Positions 22,536-32,791 of a stretch of DNA of 64,000 nt are shown here, piece by piece; position 1 is the stretch's first letter, and each line of letters starts with the position of its first letter. The notes below the pieces were generated by a model. That model had not been told where the DNA came from, ran no database searches, and was given only the letters and a program-made list of their open reading frames with translations. Source of the stretch: Rheum nobile. Taxonomy: Eukaryota > Streptophyta > Magnoliopsida > Caryophyllales > Polygonaceae. The stretch is taken from positions 1,488,001 to 1,552,000 of the forward strand of contig WOAB01000761.1 in the NCBI GenBank assembly GCA_027886185.1, given 5' to 3'. Made by a program: the position numbers and the translations under genes.

Positions 22536-22722
22536 TGTAACATCCCATGCCAAGCTACCCCAGCCACCAAGCCGCCCAGCCACCCAACGGTGCCGGCGCC
22601 GGTACTGGTGCCGCCTGGTTGTCCAAGGGCATGCAGCCCACACACCCAACCCTTCCCCCATTTAAATGGGTAGGTTGTTTCCCACGGGGATCGAACCCGG
22701 GACCTTTAGATACAAGGGCAAT
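22536..22722 (-). mobile_element. tRNA-derived SINE, head-truncated, at inversion breakpoint
   Basis: A minus-strand Pol III-type element: B box GGTTCGATCCC (22697-22687), family-typical AACAACCTACCC body, and tail ending GGGATGTTACA at 22537. The A-box head is missing; the sequence passes directly into copia DNA at GCCTTTTTTCATC (22723). Confidence 0.7.
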
Positions 22723-23612
22723 GCCTTTTTTCATCAAGTTTTGCCATGAAGGACACGGGGGAGGCGGATGTGATCCTCGGTATTAGAATTAAACGTGAGA
22801 ACAAGGGACTGTCTTTGTCACAATCTCATTACATTTAGAAAGTGCTTAAGAAGTTCAATTATGAGACTTGTTCTCCGGTGAGCACTCCCACGGATCCGAG
22901 TGTGAAGCTTATGCCTAATACGGGTAAAGAGGTATCACAACTCGAGTACTCACAAGTGATTAGTTGCTTAATGTATGCCATGATGAGCACAAGGCCGGAT
23001 ATAGCTTATGCGGTAGAAAGGCTGAGTAGATATACTAGTAATCCTAGTACTCACCATTGGAAAGCAATAAGGCGGGTGCTCAAATACTTAAAAGGAACCA
23101 TGAATTATGGTTTGTCATATGTCGGATTTCCTTCGGTTCTAGAAGGGTATTCGGATGCGAGTTGGATCACTAATATGGAAGATCATTCTTCTATAAGTGG
23201 TTGGGTATTCTTGCTTGGGGGAGGTGCCATTTCATGGGATTCTAAGAAGCAAACTTGCATTACAAGTTCGACTATGGAATCTGAATTCCTAGCATTAGCG
23301 GTTGTCGGGAGAGAGGCGGAATGGCTAAGGAACTTAGTCTACGAGATTCCTTTGTGGCCGAAACCGGTGTCACCCATATCTATCCATTGCCATAGTTAAG
23401 CTACTTTGGCTAATGCTTATATCCAAGTGTATAATGGTAAGTCACAATACCTGGGCGTTAGACATAGCACGGTACGTGAGTTGATCACTCATGGGATGAT
23501 CACTATTAAGTTTGTTCGGTCTCAACAAAATCTGGCGGACCACTTGACAAAGGGGTTAGCTAGGGACTTGGTGATCAAGTCGGCTATAGGGATGGGTTTA
23601 AAGCCCATTTGA
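22723..23612 (+). pseudogene. C1 pol C-terminus (RT end and RNase H), inverted
   Basis: Plus-strand copia sequence: end of RT (SCLMYAMMSTRPDIAYAV, HHWKAIRRVLKYLKGT) and RNase H (YSDASW, SGWVFLLGGGAISWDSKKQ, STMESEFLAL, the LTKGL end block, final KPI). TAA at 23397-23399 interrupts a segment that otherwise reads through, just before ATLANAY. Bases 22723-23174 are an inverted duplicate of 24893-25344 with substitutions only. Bases 23175-23623 are the only copy of the pol end. Its strand is opposite to the rest of C1, as expected for the inverted segment. Confidence 0.88.
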
Positions 23613-23623
23613 AATCTCTAATG

Positions 23624-23628
23624 GTGGG
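23624..23628 (+). other. Target-site duplication partner, inverted
   Basis: GTGGG directly before TGATCAGCAC; matches 14000-14004 read on the opposite strand. Confidence 0.85.
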
Positions 23629-24320
23629 TGATCAGCACTATTTTATAGTGCCTATCTAGGAGTTATTACCGGGGTTTAGGGTGCCATTTGTATGGGTTTA
23701 GAGCACAACTGTGGAGTATGGAGTTGAGGAGTAGAAGTGTGGATTCAGTGGTTTGGAGGAGCTAATTGAAGACATCCAGAAGTTGAGGAGTAGGCCACCT
23801 GAGGAGACGAGGAAGAGTAGAGGACGAATCCACAGAAAGAAAGAAGAGAAGAAGGCTGCCGCGAGCGCAACCGCTACCAAGAAGGAAGACACAATGAGGC
23901 CGCAGAGAAGGGCGAAGCGCGGAGCGAGGAATGCCACTTCCGCGACCGCGGAAACCTGGCCGCACCCGCGGAATATTCCGGAGCTGAAAATGCCGAGAGC
24001 ACAGAGTTAATTTCCGCGACAGCGGATTTCGTGCCGCGGCCGCGGAAGCACACGGGAGGCAAGCCGTTGAGATTTCCGAAGTTTTTGTTGTTTTTCCTTT
24101 TTCGATTATTTTCGTTTATTTTATTTCGAACCTATTATTATTATTTCCTTTTAGATGAGGTTTGTGATCTTGGGCTTTAGGTTAAGTCTATTTAACCTAA
24201 ATTCCACAGCCTCCATTCATCATCGATATTCATCATCTACGAACATCCATCATTCAGTTTTCCTTTTGAAGTATTTTGTTTCCAAGAACGATGAGGAGCT
24301 AAGCCCCTTTTGCTTAGTCC
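23629..24320 (+). repeat. Athila-like 5' LTR, proximal half, inverted
   Basis: 692 bp from TGATCAGCAC to CTTAGTCC, aligned with about 14721-15412 of the 3' LTR but on the plus strand. The last five bases (AGTCC) repeat the GGACT end of the other half. Confidence 0.88.
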
Positions 24321-24690
24321 TGTAATACCCACACCACATTGGGCCGGCCCATCACAGGGCTGCAGCCCATACACCCCAACCCATCCCATGTTGGCCCATA
24401 CCCTTAAGGCAGGAAACCACACCATGGAGGTTGTTCGTGAGTCTCGAACTCGAGACCTCACGCTTTAACAATAAGTCCAATGCCCTCTTGTTACCAATTG
24501 TGCTGTAGCGCAATTGGTAACAAGAGGGCGTTGTACTTCTTGTTAAAGCGTGAGGTCTCGAGTTCGAGACTCACGAACAACCTCCATGGTGTGGTTTCCT
24601 GCCTTAAGGGTATGGGCCAACATGGGATGGGTTGGGGTGTATGGGCTGCAGCCCTGTGATGGGCCGACCCAATGTGGTGTGGGTATTACA
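24321..24690. repeat. Palindrome of two head-to-head SINEs, 180-bp arms
   Basis: Arms 24321-24500 and 24511-24690 are near-perfect reverse complements around a 10-base spacer; outer ends are TGTAATACCC and GGGTATTACA. The right arm is a complete-looking tRNA-derived SINE on plus, with A box TAGCGCAATTGG (24506-24517) and B box GAGTTCGAGAC (24560-24570). The left arm is the same on minus. A few mismatches lie near the centre and one near the outer end. Confidence 0.85.
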
Positions 24691-24892
24691 AAAAAATACA
24701 CTTTTATATGAGTGCTCAAGCCACGGGCCTAGCCCAACATGAGACACTCCATGAGCCGCAACCCATGTACCCCAACCCATCCTTGGGGGCTACTCCAAAT
24801 TAAATGGAAGCCATTAGCCAAGAGGTTGTTGGGAGCGCTCGAACACAAGACCTCTCCCCTTTAACAAGCGGCTTAACGCCCACTTGTTACCA
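24691..24892 (-). mobile_element. Third SINE, inserted in C1 RT sequence
   Basis: Related SINE on minus: head GGTAACAAGTGGGCG near 24880, B-box-like TGTTCGAGCGC (about 24845), shared AACAACCTCTTGGC and GGGTTGGGGTACATGGG body, and a T-rich end next to the palindrome. It abuts copia sequence at 24893. Confidence 0.72.
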
Positions 24893-26070
24893 ATTAGTGA
24901 TCCAACTCGCATCCGAATACCCTTCTAGAACCGAAGGAAATCCGACATATGACAAACCATAATTCATGGTTCCTTTTAAGTATTTGAGCACCCGCCTTAT
25001 TGCTTTCCAATGGTGAGTACTAGGATTACTAATATATCTACTCAGCCTTCCTACCGCATAAGCTATATCCGGCCTTGTGCTCATCATGGCATACATTAAG
25101 CAACTAATCACTTGTGAGTACTCGAGTTGTGATACCGCTTTACCCGTATTAGGCATAAGCTTCACACTCGGATCCGTGGGAGTGCTCATCGGAGAACAAG
25201 TCTCATAATTGAACTTCTTAAGCACTTTCTAAATGTAATGAGATTGTGACAAAGATAGTCCCTTGTTCTCACGTTTAATTCTAATACTGAGGATCACATC
25301 CGCCTCCCCCGTGTCCTTCATGGCAAAACTTGATGAAAAAAGGCCTTCATAAGGTCTACTTGTCTTTGGTCCGTACCAAAGACCAACATGTCATGAACAT
25401 ACAAGAAAATGATTACTCCATTACCGGACTTATCAAATTTATTGTATACACACTTGTCTGACTGATTTAACTCGAACCCGCTCGACAAGACAGCCTCATC
25501 AAACTTTTGATGCCACTGCTTAGGTGCTTGCTGCCTATACAATGACTTTACCAACTTACACACCTTATGCTCATTACCAGGCATAATGAACCCTTTAGGT
25601 TGCTTCATGTACACCTCCTCCTCCAAATCAACATTCAAGAATGCCGTAATGACATCCATTTGGTGAATCATAAGATTATGAATAGCCGCCAAGGAAATCA
25701 ACAACCTAATGGTGGAGATCCGAGCAATAGGAGCATAGGTATCGAAATGCAACATCGATAGTACCATCGACCTTCATCTTCTTCTTGAAGATCCACTTGC
25801 AGCCCAAAGGCTTGCAACCCGGTGGGAGATTCGAAAAAGACCCATGTATTATTTCCCATGATGGAATCCATGTTATCATTTATTGATTCTTTCTATAATG
25901 CAACATCTTGAGACCTCATTGCCTCATCAAAAGTCCAAGGATCTGCATCAATATGATAACAATATGAATACTGGAACCCAACTTCATCTCTAGATCCTTC
26001 AACCAAATAAATTTGAAAATCTAGACCGGAAGATTTTTCAATCCTCCCTTGCTTGCTCCTACGGAGCATA
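24893..26070 (-). pseudogene. C1 reverse transcriptase, mutated
   Basis: Minus-strand copia RT in pieces. The N-terminal GCKWIFKKK segment (about 25810) is followed by a deletion of roughly 20 codons, then HFDTYAPIARISTIRLL, DVITAFLNVDLEEEVYMKQP, and the polymerase box, which reads YVHDM where YVDDM is expected, so a catalytic Asp is lost. After a frameshift near 25300 the frame 25225-24893 carries the RT end and the first residues of RNase H, cut by the SINE. Bases 24893-25344 recur inverted at 22723-23174. Confidence 0.86.
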
Positions 26071-26072
26071 GG

Positions 26073-27248
26073 TTACTCGTCAGGAGGCACGACTGAGTCG
26101 TCTCCTTCTTTAGTTCGACTAGTGCCAGAAACCAAATCCTTTGGTCTAGGTATAAACAAGAACCGATTCTCATCAAATATCACATCTCTTGACTCAATCA
26201 CGGTATGAACCGAAATAGAGTCATTAGGCTTTATTACATAGAACTTATAATCCTTGGAATGCTCAACATATCCAATAAAGATGCAATCAATAAGTCTTTC
26301 CCCCAAGGTTTTAATCTTGGGCTGGGGTAGTCTAATGACCGCCCTACATCCCCAAACTAGAAGATAATTCAAGCTTGGTTTCTTTTTGTACCAAAGTTCA
26401 TAAGGGATGACCTTGTTCCTTTTGTTAGGAACCCTATTTAGTAAATAGCAAGCCGTTAACATGGCTTCACCCCAAAATTTGTCACTCAATCCCGAGTAGG
26501 ATAACATGGAATTAACCATCTCTTTTAGGACTTGATTCTTCCTCTCCGACACACCATTTTGTTGTGGTGTATATGGAGCCGTAGTCTCATGTATGATGTC
26601 TACGGATTGGAAATACGCAGGATCATAGTATTCTCCACCTCTATCGGTGCATAGTTTCTTAATCAAGTCATTTTGTTGCAATTCAACCTCGGTGTTATAA
26701 ACCTTAAATTTATCTAGGGCCTCATCTTTAGCATACAATTAATACACATAATAAAAACGAGAATAATCATCAATGAAAGTGATGAAATATTTCTTGTTTT
26801 CTATAGACGGAGTAGCATGCAAATCACATGGATCACTATGTACAAGTCCAAGCACTGCAAAATTTCTTTCAATGCCTTTAAAGGGTTGTCTAATTATTTT
26901 TGTCAACATGCAAGTTCTACACTTCTCTAAATTTATGTCAAATGTGGGGATTAAACCTTCCTTAGACATATCACTCATTCACATATAATGCACATGACCT
27001 AATCTTGCATGCCATAGAGAAGATTCATTTGTACTAGAACATGCCATATAAGTGGAATTGAAAACTTTATTAATATTCAGCATAAACATGCCATTACAGA
27101 AATATCCAAATCCAACAAATACGCCACACTTCAATAAGATATACTTTTCGTATTCATAAACTTGCTTAAAATCACACTTGTTTAAAACAGTATCGGAGAC
27201 TATGTTTTTTCCTAATTCCGGGTACATGTAAGACGTCCTTGAGTTCAA
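26073..27248 (-). pseudogene. C1 integrase
   Basis: Minus-strand copia integrase. GAG-pre-integrase: SLWHARLGHVHYM in 27248-26979. After a stop at about 26979, 26978-26739 carries C-X2-C (CRTC) and the first core Asp in HSDPCDLHATPS, then FITFIDDYSRF. After another stop, 26738-26073 has the second Asp region (CTDRGGEYYDPAYF), YTPQQNGVSERKN with the Glu, and the IFIGYVEHSKDYK C-terminal domain. The core acidic residues are visible but two stops split the frame. Confidence 0.87.
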
Positions 27249-28392
27249 GGGTCTTCCCGGAACTAAACTCTAACACCACTTTTCCATGGCCTAGGATAGG
27301 GGCAGTTAACTCGTTGCCCATATGGAGGACGGACCCATCATTCACCGGTTCATATGTCTTAAACCAGCCACGGTCCTTGCAAACATGTTTAGTTTCCCCC
27401 GAGTGAATCCACCAAGCCACTTCATCATCATGCACATAAAATGCCTCATAAATTAATGGTACATAATTCATAACCGAATTTGAACCAAAATCTGAAAACC
27501 GACCTTGATGAGTGAATGGGCCTTGGTCCTTAGACCCTTGCCCCGAACAGTTTTGTCCCGCTCTATTCCTAACCTTCGTAGACCGACAATCACGCTTGAG
27601 GTGACCCAATTTTTCACATATCCAACAAGCGCCCCTAGGCTTCTTGTTAGACCCACCGTTGGTTTCCTTAGAAGATTGCTTCTTCCTCTTCTTCTTCTTC
27701 TTAGAATTCCCACCCTCCTCTATCATATTCACGGAGGAAGGTCCGAGAGTCTCCTTTGGTTTACTGCCCTCTTGCGCCCTTAGAGATTCCTTTATGCGCA
27801 AATGGCTTCCAAGATGTACAAGGGACAACTCTTCCTTCTTGTGCTTCAACATGTGTCTAAAGTCCTTCCATGAAGGTGGCAATTTGTCGATAATGCTTGA
27901 CACCGAAATGGATTCATCGATCTTCATGTTGTGCTGGGCGAATTGCCCTAGGATACGAAGCACTTCATTGAATTGCTCCATAATTGGCCTGGAATCACAC
28001 ATCTTGTAATTGTTGAAATTACTTACGATAAACTTCTTACTAGAAGCATCCTCCGCCATGTATTTAGATTCCAACGCATCCCACAACACCTTTGAGAACT
28101 CGACATTCTCGTAGACATCAAAGAGTGAATCCGACTTATCGTTTAGAATGTGACCACGGCATATGTAATCATCGTTCTCCCACTTGTTACGCTTCCTTGC
28201 CTCCTCCACGGGTTCATTCTCCACGTCCTCCGACACAGGGGGCATTGGCATACTCAGGGAGTACACCACATTGAGCATCATGAGAAGGAAATGCATCTTA
28301 TTTTGCCATCTCCGGAAGTCCACGCCCTCGAACTTCTCCAACTTCCCAAACTTGGAAGTCATATCGCGCACCGATGCAGCCGTCATGATCAA
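27172..28392 (-). pseudogene. C1 gag and protease
   Basis: A 406-codon minus frame: gag N-terminus (KLEKFEGVDFRRWQNKM), the IDKLPPSWKDFRHML gag core, basic KKKKKRKKQ linker, CCHC knuckle CWICEKLGHLKRDC (about 27610), then protease. The protease active site reads WWIHSGET where copia proteases have WWxDSGAT, so the catalytic Asp is His. It ends in a frameshift into the integrase at about 27180. The first likely ATG is at 28386-28384 (MTAASVRDM). Confidence 0.87.
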
Positions 28393-28674
28393 CCATGAGA
28401 TTATTGGTTTTTAATGTTGTAACGGATGTAACGTTGATCAAACTTCAGTTCATCTTGGATATAGATTGAATCGTGCTAATGCATTTTCCAAAACTAATAT
28501 CTCGACTCTTACTCTTGTAACCGTAGGGTTGCACGAAATCTGATTTGGGATAAGATAATCAAACCTCTATTGAACAAGGCAATATAAAATAGAGAGCACT
28601 TGGTGTTTTGGTATTTGTTCGATACAAGAGATAGTTCTCTATTGGATGATCCAAGACTTGCCCCAACCCCACCC

Positions 28675-28681
28675 TTATATA
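28675..28681 (-). promoter_or_regulatory. C1 LTR TATA box
   Basis: TATATAA on the minus strand, in CTTTATATAAGGGTGGGG, about 260 bp before the LTR end. Confidence 0.6.
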
Positions 28682-28794
28682 AAGCATCGGTAGTTGGGCA
28701 ATTCCATGTCGGTTGGACAGTTGAATGATAGCTAGGCATTTGTATTGTGGTTGAAATTAGTTTATAACCCGTAAAAACCTAACCAGTCGAAGTG

Positions 28795-28960
28795 CATGGA
28801 CCGTGCACTTGATCTGAGAGCTTCCAATCAAGGTGTACGGTTGTGCACTGACCGTACAGTTGGGTGCACGGTCCGTGCACCTTTACTGAGGCCACTTTTG
28901 GCCTTGTGCATACAGTGCACGGTCCGTGCACCAATTTGCACGGTCCATGCACTTCACCTC
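28795..28960. repeat. Cluster of TGCACGGTCCGTGCA palindromes in C1 U3
   Basis: At least six units of the type GTGCACGG or CCGTGCAC, some as the full palindrome TGCACGGTCCGTGCA (28864-28878 and 28916-28930), lie about 120-280 bp upstream of the TATA box on the minus strand. The cluster is partly kept in the 3' LTR fragment (13190-13290). Position suggests an enhancer; that is inference. Confidence 0.7.
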
Positions 28961-29130
28961 CTCGGTGTCCGCCTCTCGTATTCTGACACGTTTTATAACA
29001 CTGATTCTGAACCTACGCACACGAGTGTGCACTCCGCACCCCCGAAACTCGTCATGCATTGAAAGAACTCCTTAAGTCTTGAGCGAATCCCGACTACACA
29101 AAATGATCGATGACACTAAAATCACCAACA

Positions 29131-30415
29131 CAAATAACCCCACATCGATCCAAAATCTAAAGTTAAATTATACTTCATATGGTCATGTAGTGTAGCATGG
29201 AAATCATAAGCTTGTGGCTTCTCCTGGAACCCTAAAACTAATAGAAGTATGTCTTAGATGAACAACTGTAAAACTGAGATCATATTGCAAAGTAAACAAT
29301 AAAACAACGTGTTGAATTGTAAATCATGATAAATAAATAATTTGATACCAAAGTACTAGTTGTAGGTCATATGGTTTCTCATGCATCTTAATTGTCTAAA
29401 GTAAGAAATGGAATTTGAGGAACTGAGATTGTATCTTGGTATATATATGTATTTAAGCATTAAGAAGAAAAATGAATGAACAATATGTTAAAATACTTAA
29501 CAGTTCCATGCCAGTCCCCATGGTATAGTTCTCTATAGGACAACAAAACATGATTCAAAGAAGAAACTAACTCAATTGCAGGTAGATGTATGAAGTTTCA
29601 TGAAAGTTTAGTAAGTCTAATACGCTCACCTAATAAAATATGCATACCGGCCTAGGAACCTAACAGTAATGACATTTCCAAGTGAACGAATTAATGAAAT
29701 GAATTAATAATATCCACACATGAAACTTGATATTTAAACATGGTATAGAGAAAATGCAGCTGCAAGACCCTCAATTACAGCTACAACAAACTTACATCTA
29801 ACTTGAATTTAGAAATAATATGCTCATTTCGTTAGGCCTTCTTATTGTCAGCTCAATGAGTTTCTTCCAACAATATTTAAGATTAATTATCTATATATAT
29901 AATCTATGTATGCATATACTGCTTCTCTCTTATATCTTGTAGCCTACCTGCAAGAAGCCCTTCTTGTTCCAAAAAGATGAACACGACAATCTTCTTAATC
30001 TGATAAGGTTTACAAGCAAATCAATTTATGAAATTGCTTCAATTTGTATAGCTCACATATTCTCATAAGGACTTGGGATATCTGAATGTTCAGAAATCAG
30101 AAAATCCTTGAAAAAATCAACATGATCTTCTGCATCATTCTTGATTTGCCAATGCGCTCTTTCTCATTTAGGGTATGAAAAATTACAAATAAAACACCTA
30201 GCCAGTTGTCCACTTTTGCATAGGGCCAATGTTGTGCTAATGACGCTTCTTCATCCGGCCACTTCTATATCCTTCTAGAATTTGTTGTGAGCTATGTGGT
30301 TCTTCAATTTGATCTCATAAAAAATTGAATGGCCATCAAGGACACAAATTAAAGATGCCTATTGGAATTATGATAGTTGACCAGTTTGTCTGTACACTTC
30401 TTGTTTGTAAGACAA
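29131..30415. other. Anonymous AT-rich DNA
   Basis: About 1.3 kb between C1 and the Cassandra-type TRIM, with no long ORF, no recognisable domain and no LTR ends. It may be the original intergenic DNA of this locus or an old unrecognisable repeat. Confidence 0.5.
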
Positions 30416-30605
30416 GGCCTTAAAAATGCCATCACATGCCAATCCGAGGAGTTTTCAAGAGATCACTCATCCAAGTACTACTCCCGTCCTAGCACGCTTA
30501 ACTTTAGATTTCTTTGTTCTCACTTGAACCCTGAAAAGAAAGAGCTCTTCTTGATATGCATAACACTCTAATCCTTACAAAGGATTATAAATCTGAGATC
30601 TTACA
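30416..30605 (-). repeat. Cassandra 3' LTR
   Basis: 190 bp. On the minus strand it contains TTAAGCGTGCTAGGACGGG and AGTAGTACTTGGATGAGTGA, matching the internal-promoter half of plant 5S rRNA (30455-30505). A purine-rich tract (AAGTGAGGGTGAT) precedes it at 30606-30618. Confidence 0.82.
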
Positions 30606-30722
30606 ATCACCCTCACTTAAACCATTCACATCCCCGTCAAGGTCCGAAGACCGCCCTCTAGGTCGAGTGACCGCCATCCAGGCCAAGTCCACTTATAAGC
30701 CAGAGTCGGCTCTGATACCATC
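30606..30722 (-). other. Cassandra internal region and primer site
   Basis: Non-coding, 117 bp. The primer-binding site TGGTATCAGAGCC (minus, about 30720-30708) follows the 5' LTR end by two bases; the purine tract is at the other end. Confidence 0.78.
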
Positions 30723-30801
30723 TGTAAGACCTGATGCCCTAGAAGCGTCATCCCATGCCAACCCGGGGATTTCCCAGGAGGTCACCATTCCTGGTACTAC
30801 T
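30723..30801 (-). repeat. Cassandra 5' LTR, right-hand part
   Basis: Ends GTCTTACA at 30723; includes the 5S-like GGTGACCTCCTGGGAAATCC stretch (30764-30783). Its continuation on the other side of C2 starts at 35483 after one target copy. Confidence 0.8.
30797..30801. other. C2 target-site duplication, left
   Basis: CTACT immediately before the LTR's TGAAAAC; the exact match is at 35478-35482. Confidence 0.9.
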
Positions 30802-31035
30802 TGAAAACAAATAGCGGAAGGTAAAACCTAGCTTGGAGAAGCCATGAAAACACAGAGAACGAAAAGAAAGGAGAGAGAGCGGGAAATTCTGTTAGGAGGA
30901 AAATGTATTTGTTATCTGAGTTTGTTACAGCAGAGAGCCTTATATAGTGGACCACATGGTGACTGGCATGTGGTTAATACAGTGCCATATAGGCTAAGGC
31001 TAAGACACAATGCTAATGACTCAATTAGTCTAACA
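30802..31035 (-). repeat. C2 3' LTR
   Basis: 234 bp, TGTTAGAC at 31035 to TTTTCA at 30802. TATATAAG is on minus at 30946-30939. It differs from the 5' LTR by a scattering of substitutions, so the insertion is not recent. Confidence 0.9.
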
Positions 31036-31053
31036 CCCCCTCTTAAGATGGTG
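31036..31053 (-). promoter_or_regulatory. C2 polypurine tract
   Basis: CACCATCTTAAGAGGGGG on the minus strand directly before the 3' LTR. Confidence 0.78.
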
Positions 31054-32791
31054 ATGGATCAACCAATCCCATCTTGGAAAACAAATTCTGTAAACGAATG
31101 CCTGGCAAAGGCTTTGTGAGAAAATCTGCCAACTGAGCATGGGTAGGCACATGAGTCAAGTTGATGAGACCCTCCAAAAGCTTCTCCCGGGTATAGTGGC
31201 AGTCGAGCTCGATATGCTTAGTCCTCTCATGGAAGACTGGATTATGACCTATGTAAATGGCGGCCTGGTTATCACACTTGATAGGAATTGGTGTTACATC
31301 AAACACTTCCAATTCATGTAACAATCTGCTTAACCAAGCTAACTCTGCACAAACCCGTCTCAGTGATTGATACTTTGCCTCTGCTGAAGACAAAGAAACG
31401 CTTTGCTGTTTCTTAGATTTCCAGGAAATCAAACTCCCACCAAAAAATACAACAAAACCACTCACAGACCGTCTGGAAACAGGGCAAGTTGCCCAATCTG
31501 CATCACAATATGCCAAGAGTTGTGTTTGTGATGTGTCATTGAGCAAAAGTGCTTTGCTTTGTGTACCCCTAACATAGGACAAAACATGCAAAGCTGCATC
31601 CATGTGAGGCTGCTGTGGGGCTTGATTAAACTGACTAAGAAACTGTACTGAGTAAGCTAAATCAGGCCTGGTGTTAACAAGAAAATTTAATTTTCCAATC
31701 AGTCTTCTATAGACCAGAGGATCACTTAACAATTCACCTGATTCGGGTAACAACCTTGATCTCAAATCCAAAGGACTAGCTGCATTCCGGACTGAATCAA
31801 TCTCAAACTCTGCAAGCATTTCTGATATAAATCTTCTCTGGCTCATAAGCAACCCTCGTGGTGTCTTAATAAACTCAATGCCCAAGAATAAGTGCAAATT
31901 TCTTAGATCCTTGATTTTAAATTCATCATCTAGAAAACCTTTAAGTGCACTTATCTCTGCAAGATCATTCCATGTCAATATAATGTCATCAACGTAAACT
32001 GCAACAAAGACCACTGAGCCACTGATCTTCTTATGAAATAGTGAATAATCATTTAGACTTTGCTTGTATCCCCTAGACTTCAAAGCTTGAGACAGCTTGG
32101 CATACCACTGTCGTGAGGCCTGCTTTAATCCATATAAAGACTTCTTAAGTTGACAAACCTGGTTTGAGCTGGCCACTTTCATCCCAGGTGGTACTTTCAT
32201 AAAGACTTCCTCATCTAATTCTCCATGTAAAAAGGCATTATTCACATCTAGCTGGAAGACAGGCCATTGTTTCTTAAGTGCTAAAGCTCTCACTGTAGTC
32301 ATCTTAATCACAAGTGAAAAAGTCTCATGGTAATCCACCCCCTCTTGTTGAGTGAATCCTCGAACCACTAACCGGGCTTTATACCTCTCAATGGATCCAT
32401 CTACCTTTCTCTTGACTTTAAACACCCACTTGCAGCCTATAGCCTTTTTCCCTTTAGGCAAATCAACCACCTCCCATGTGTGATTCTTGTCCAAAGCAGC
32501 AAATTCTGCTTCCATAGCTGCTTGCCAGACCTTGTATTTACAGGCCTCCTCATAAGTGAAAGTCTCTGTCTCAGGATGAACAATAGATGGATCAATGTGG
32601 CCTGGGAACTGAATAGTAGATGTCAAGGTATGACCACAGAAACAGGGTGATGAGACTGCATCATGACACACAAGATAAGCAGAAGCATGATGTGTCCTAG
32701 AGGATCTCCTAGGAGGATCCTGAGATGCTGAACTAGTGGTCATAGAAGGAACAGACACACTAGAAGGAGTGGCTTCAATGTCATCAGACAA
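31043..32791 (-). pseudogene. C2 reverse transcriptase and RNase H
   Basis: An uninterrupted 582-codon minus frame. RT: WEVVDLPKGKKAIGCKWVFK, FQLDVNNAFLHGELDEEVFM, LYGLKQASRQW, catalytic YVDD (about 31995) and FLGIE. RNase H: YCDADWATC, SGFVVFFGGSLISWKSKKQ, SSAEAKYQSL, ending TKPLPG...; the last codons overlap the purine tract. Catalytic residues are present, so this domain could be functional alone, but a frameshift separates it from integrase. The stated start is only where the frame opens. Confidence 0.9.

Larger units (their letters stand above)
14005..24320 (-). mobile_element. Athila-like non-autonomous LTR element (gag-protease only)
   Basis: 3' LTR 14005-15412, 3' untranslated region, gag-protease 21611-about 16845 split by a solo LTR, tRNA-Asp-type primer site, and a 5' LTR in two pieces (21816-22535 on minus, 23629-24320 on plus). 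The 5' pieces sum to 1407 bp after removing a shared 5 bp, matching the 1408-bp 3' LTR. Internal length without the solo LTR is about 4.05 kb. The LLDLGAS protease and TGGCGCC primer site point to the Athila lineage. RT, RNase H and integrase are absent, so it depended on a relative. Confidence 0.85.
13175..29130 (-). mobile_element. Ty1/copia element C1, host of Athila and partly inverted
   Basis: 5' LTR 28415-29130, gag-protease, integrase and RT down to 24893; the last part of pol is inverted at 22723-23623; the 3' untranslated end is at 13486-13999; the first 311 bp of the 3' LTR are at 13175-13485. Athila sits in the 3' untranslated region (GTGGG on both sides) and G1 in the 3' LTR. The identity of the two LTR parts, with the purine tract at 13486, proves these scattered pieces are one element. 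The domain order protease-integrase-RT-RNase H defines copia. Confidence 0.85.
28415..29130 (-). repeat. C1 5' LTR
   Basis: 716 bp, TGTTGG at 29130 and ACAACA at 28415. Its U3 part contains a cluster of GTGCACGG palindromes (28795-28960). TATATAA lies on minus at 28681-28675. I could not match the bases after 28414 to the common iMet primer site. Confidence 0.86.

Noticed and set aside
24500..24570. A functional tRNA gene
   Set aside because: A and B boxes are present, but there is no cloverleaf with an acceptor stem, and the body continues with the conserved SINE region and ends at GGTATTACA.
22736..25331. Two separate copia elements facing each other
   Set aside because: The two share exactly 452 bp, and only one has the pol end, which lies next to the Athila target copy; one inverted segment of a single element explains all parts.
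30440..30510. A 5S rRNA gene
   Set aside because: Only part of a 5S-like sequence is present, repeated in a pair of short LTRs with a primer site between them: a Cassandra-type TRIM.
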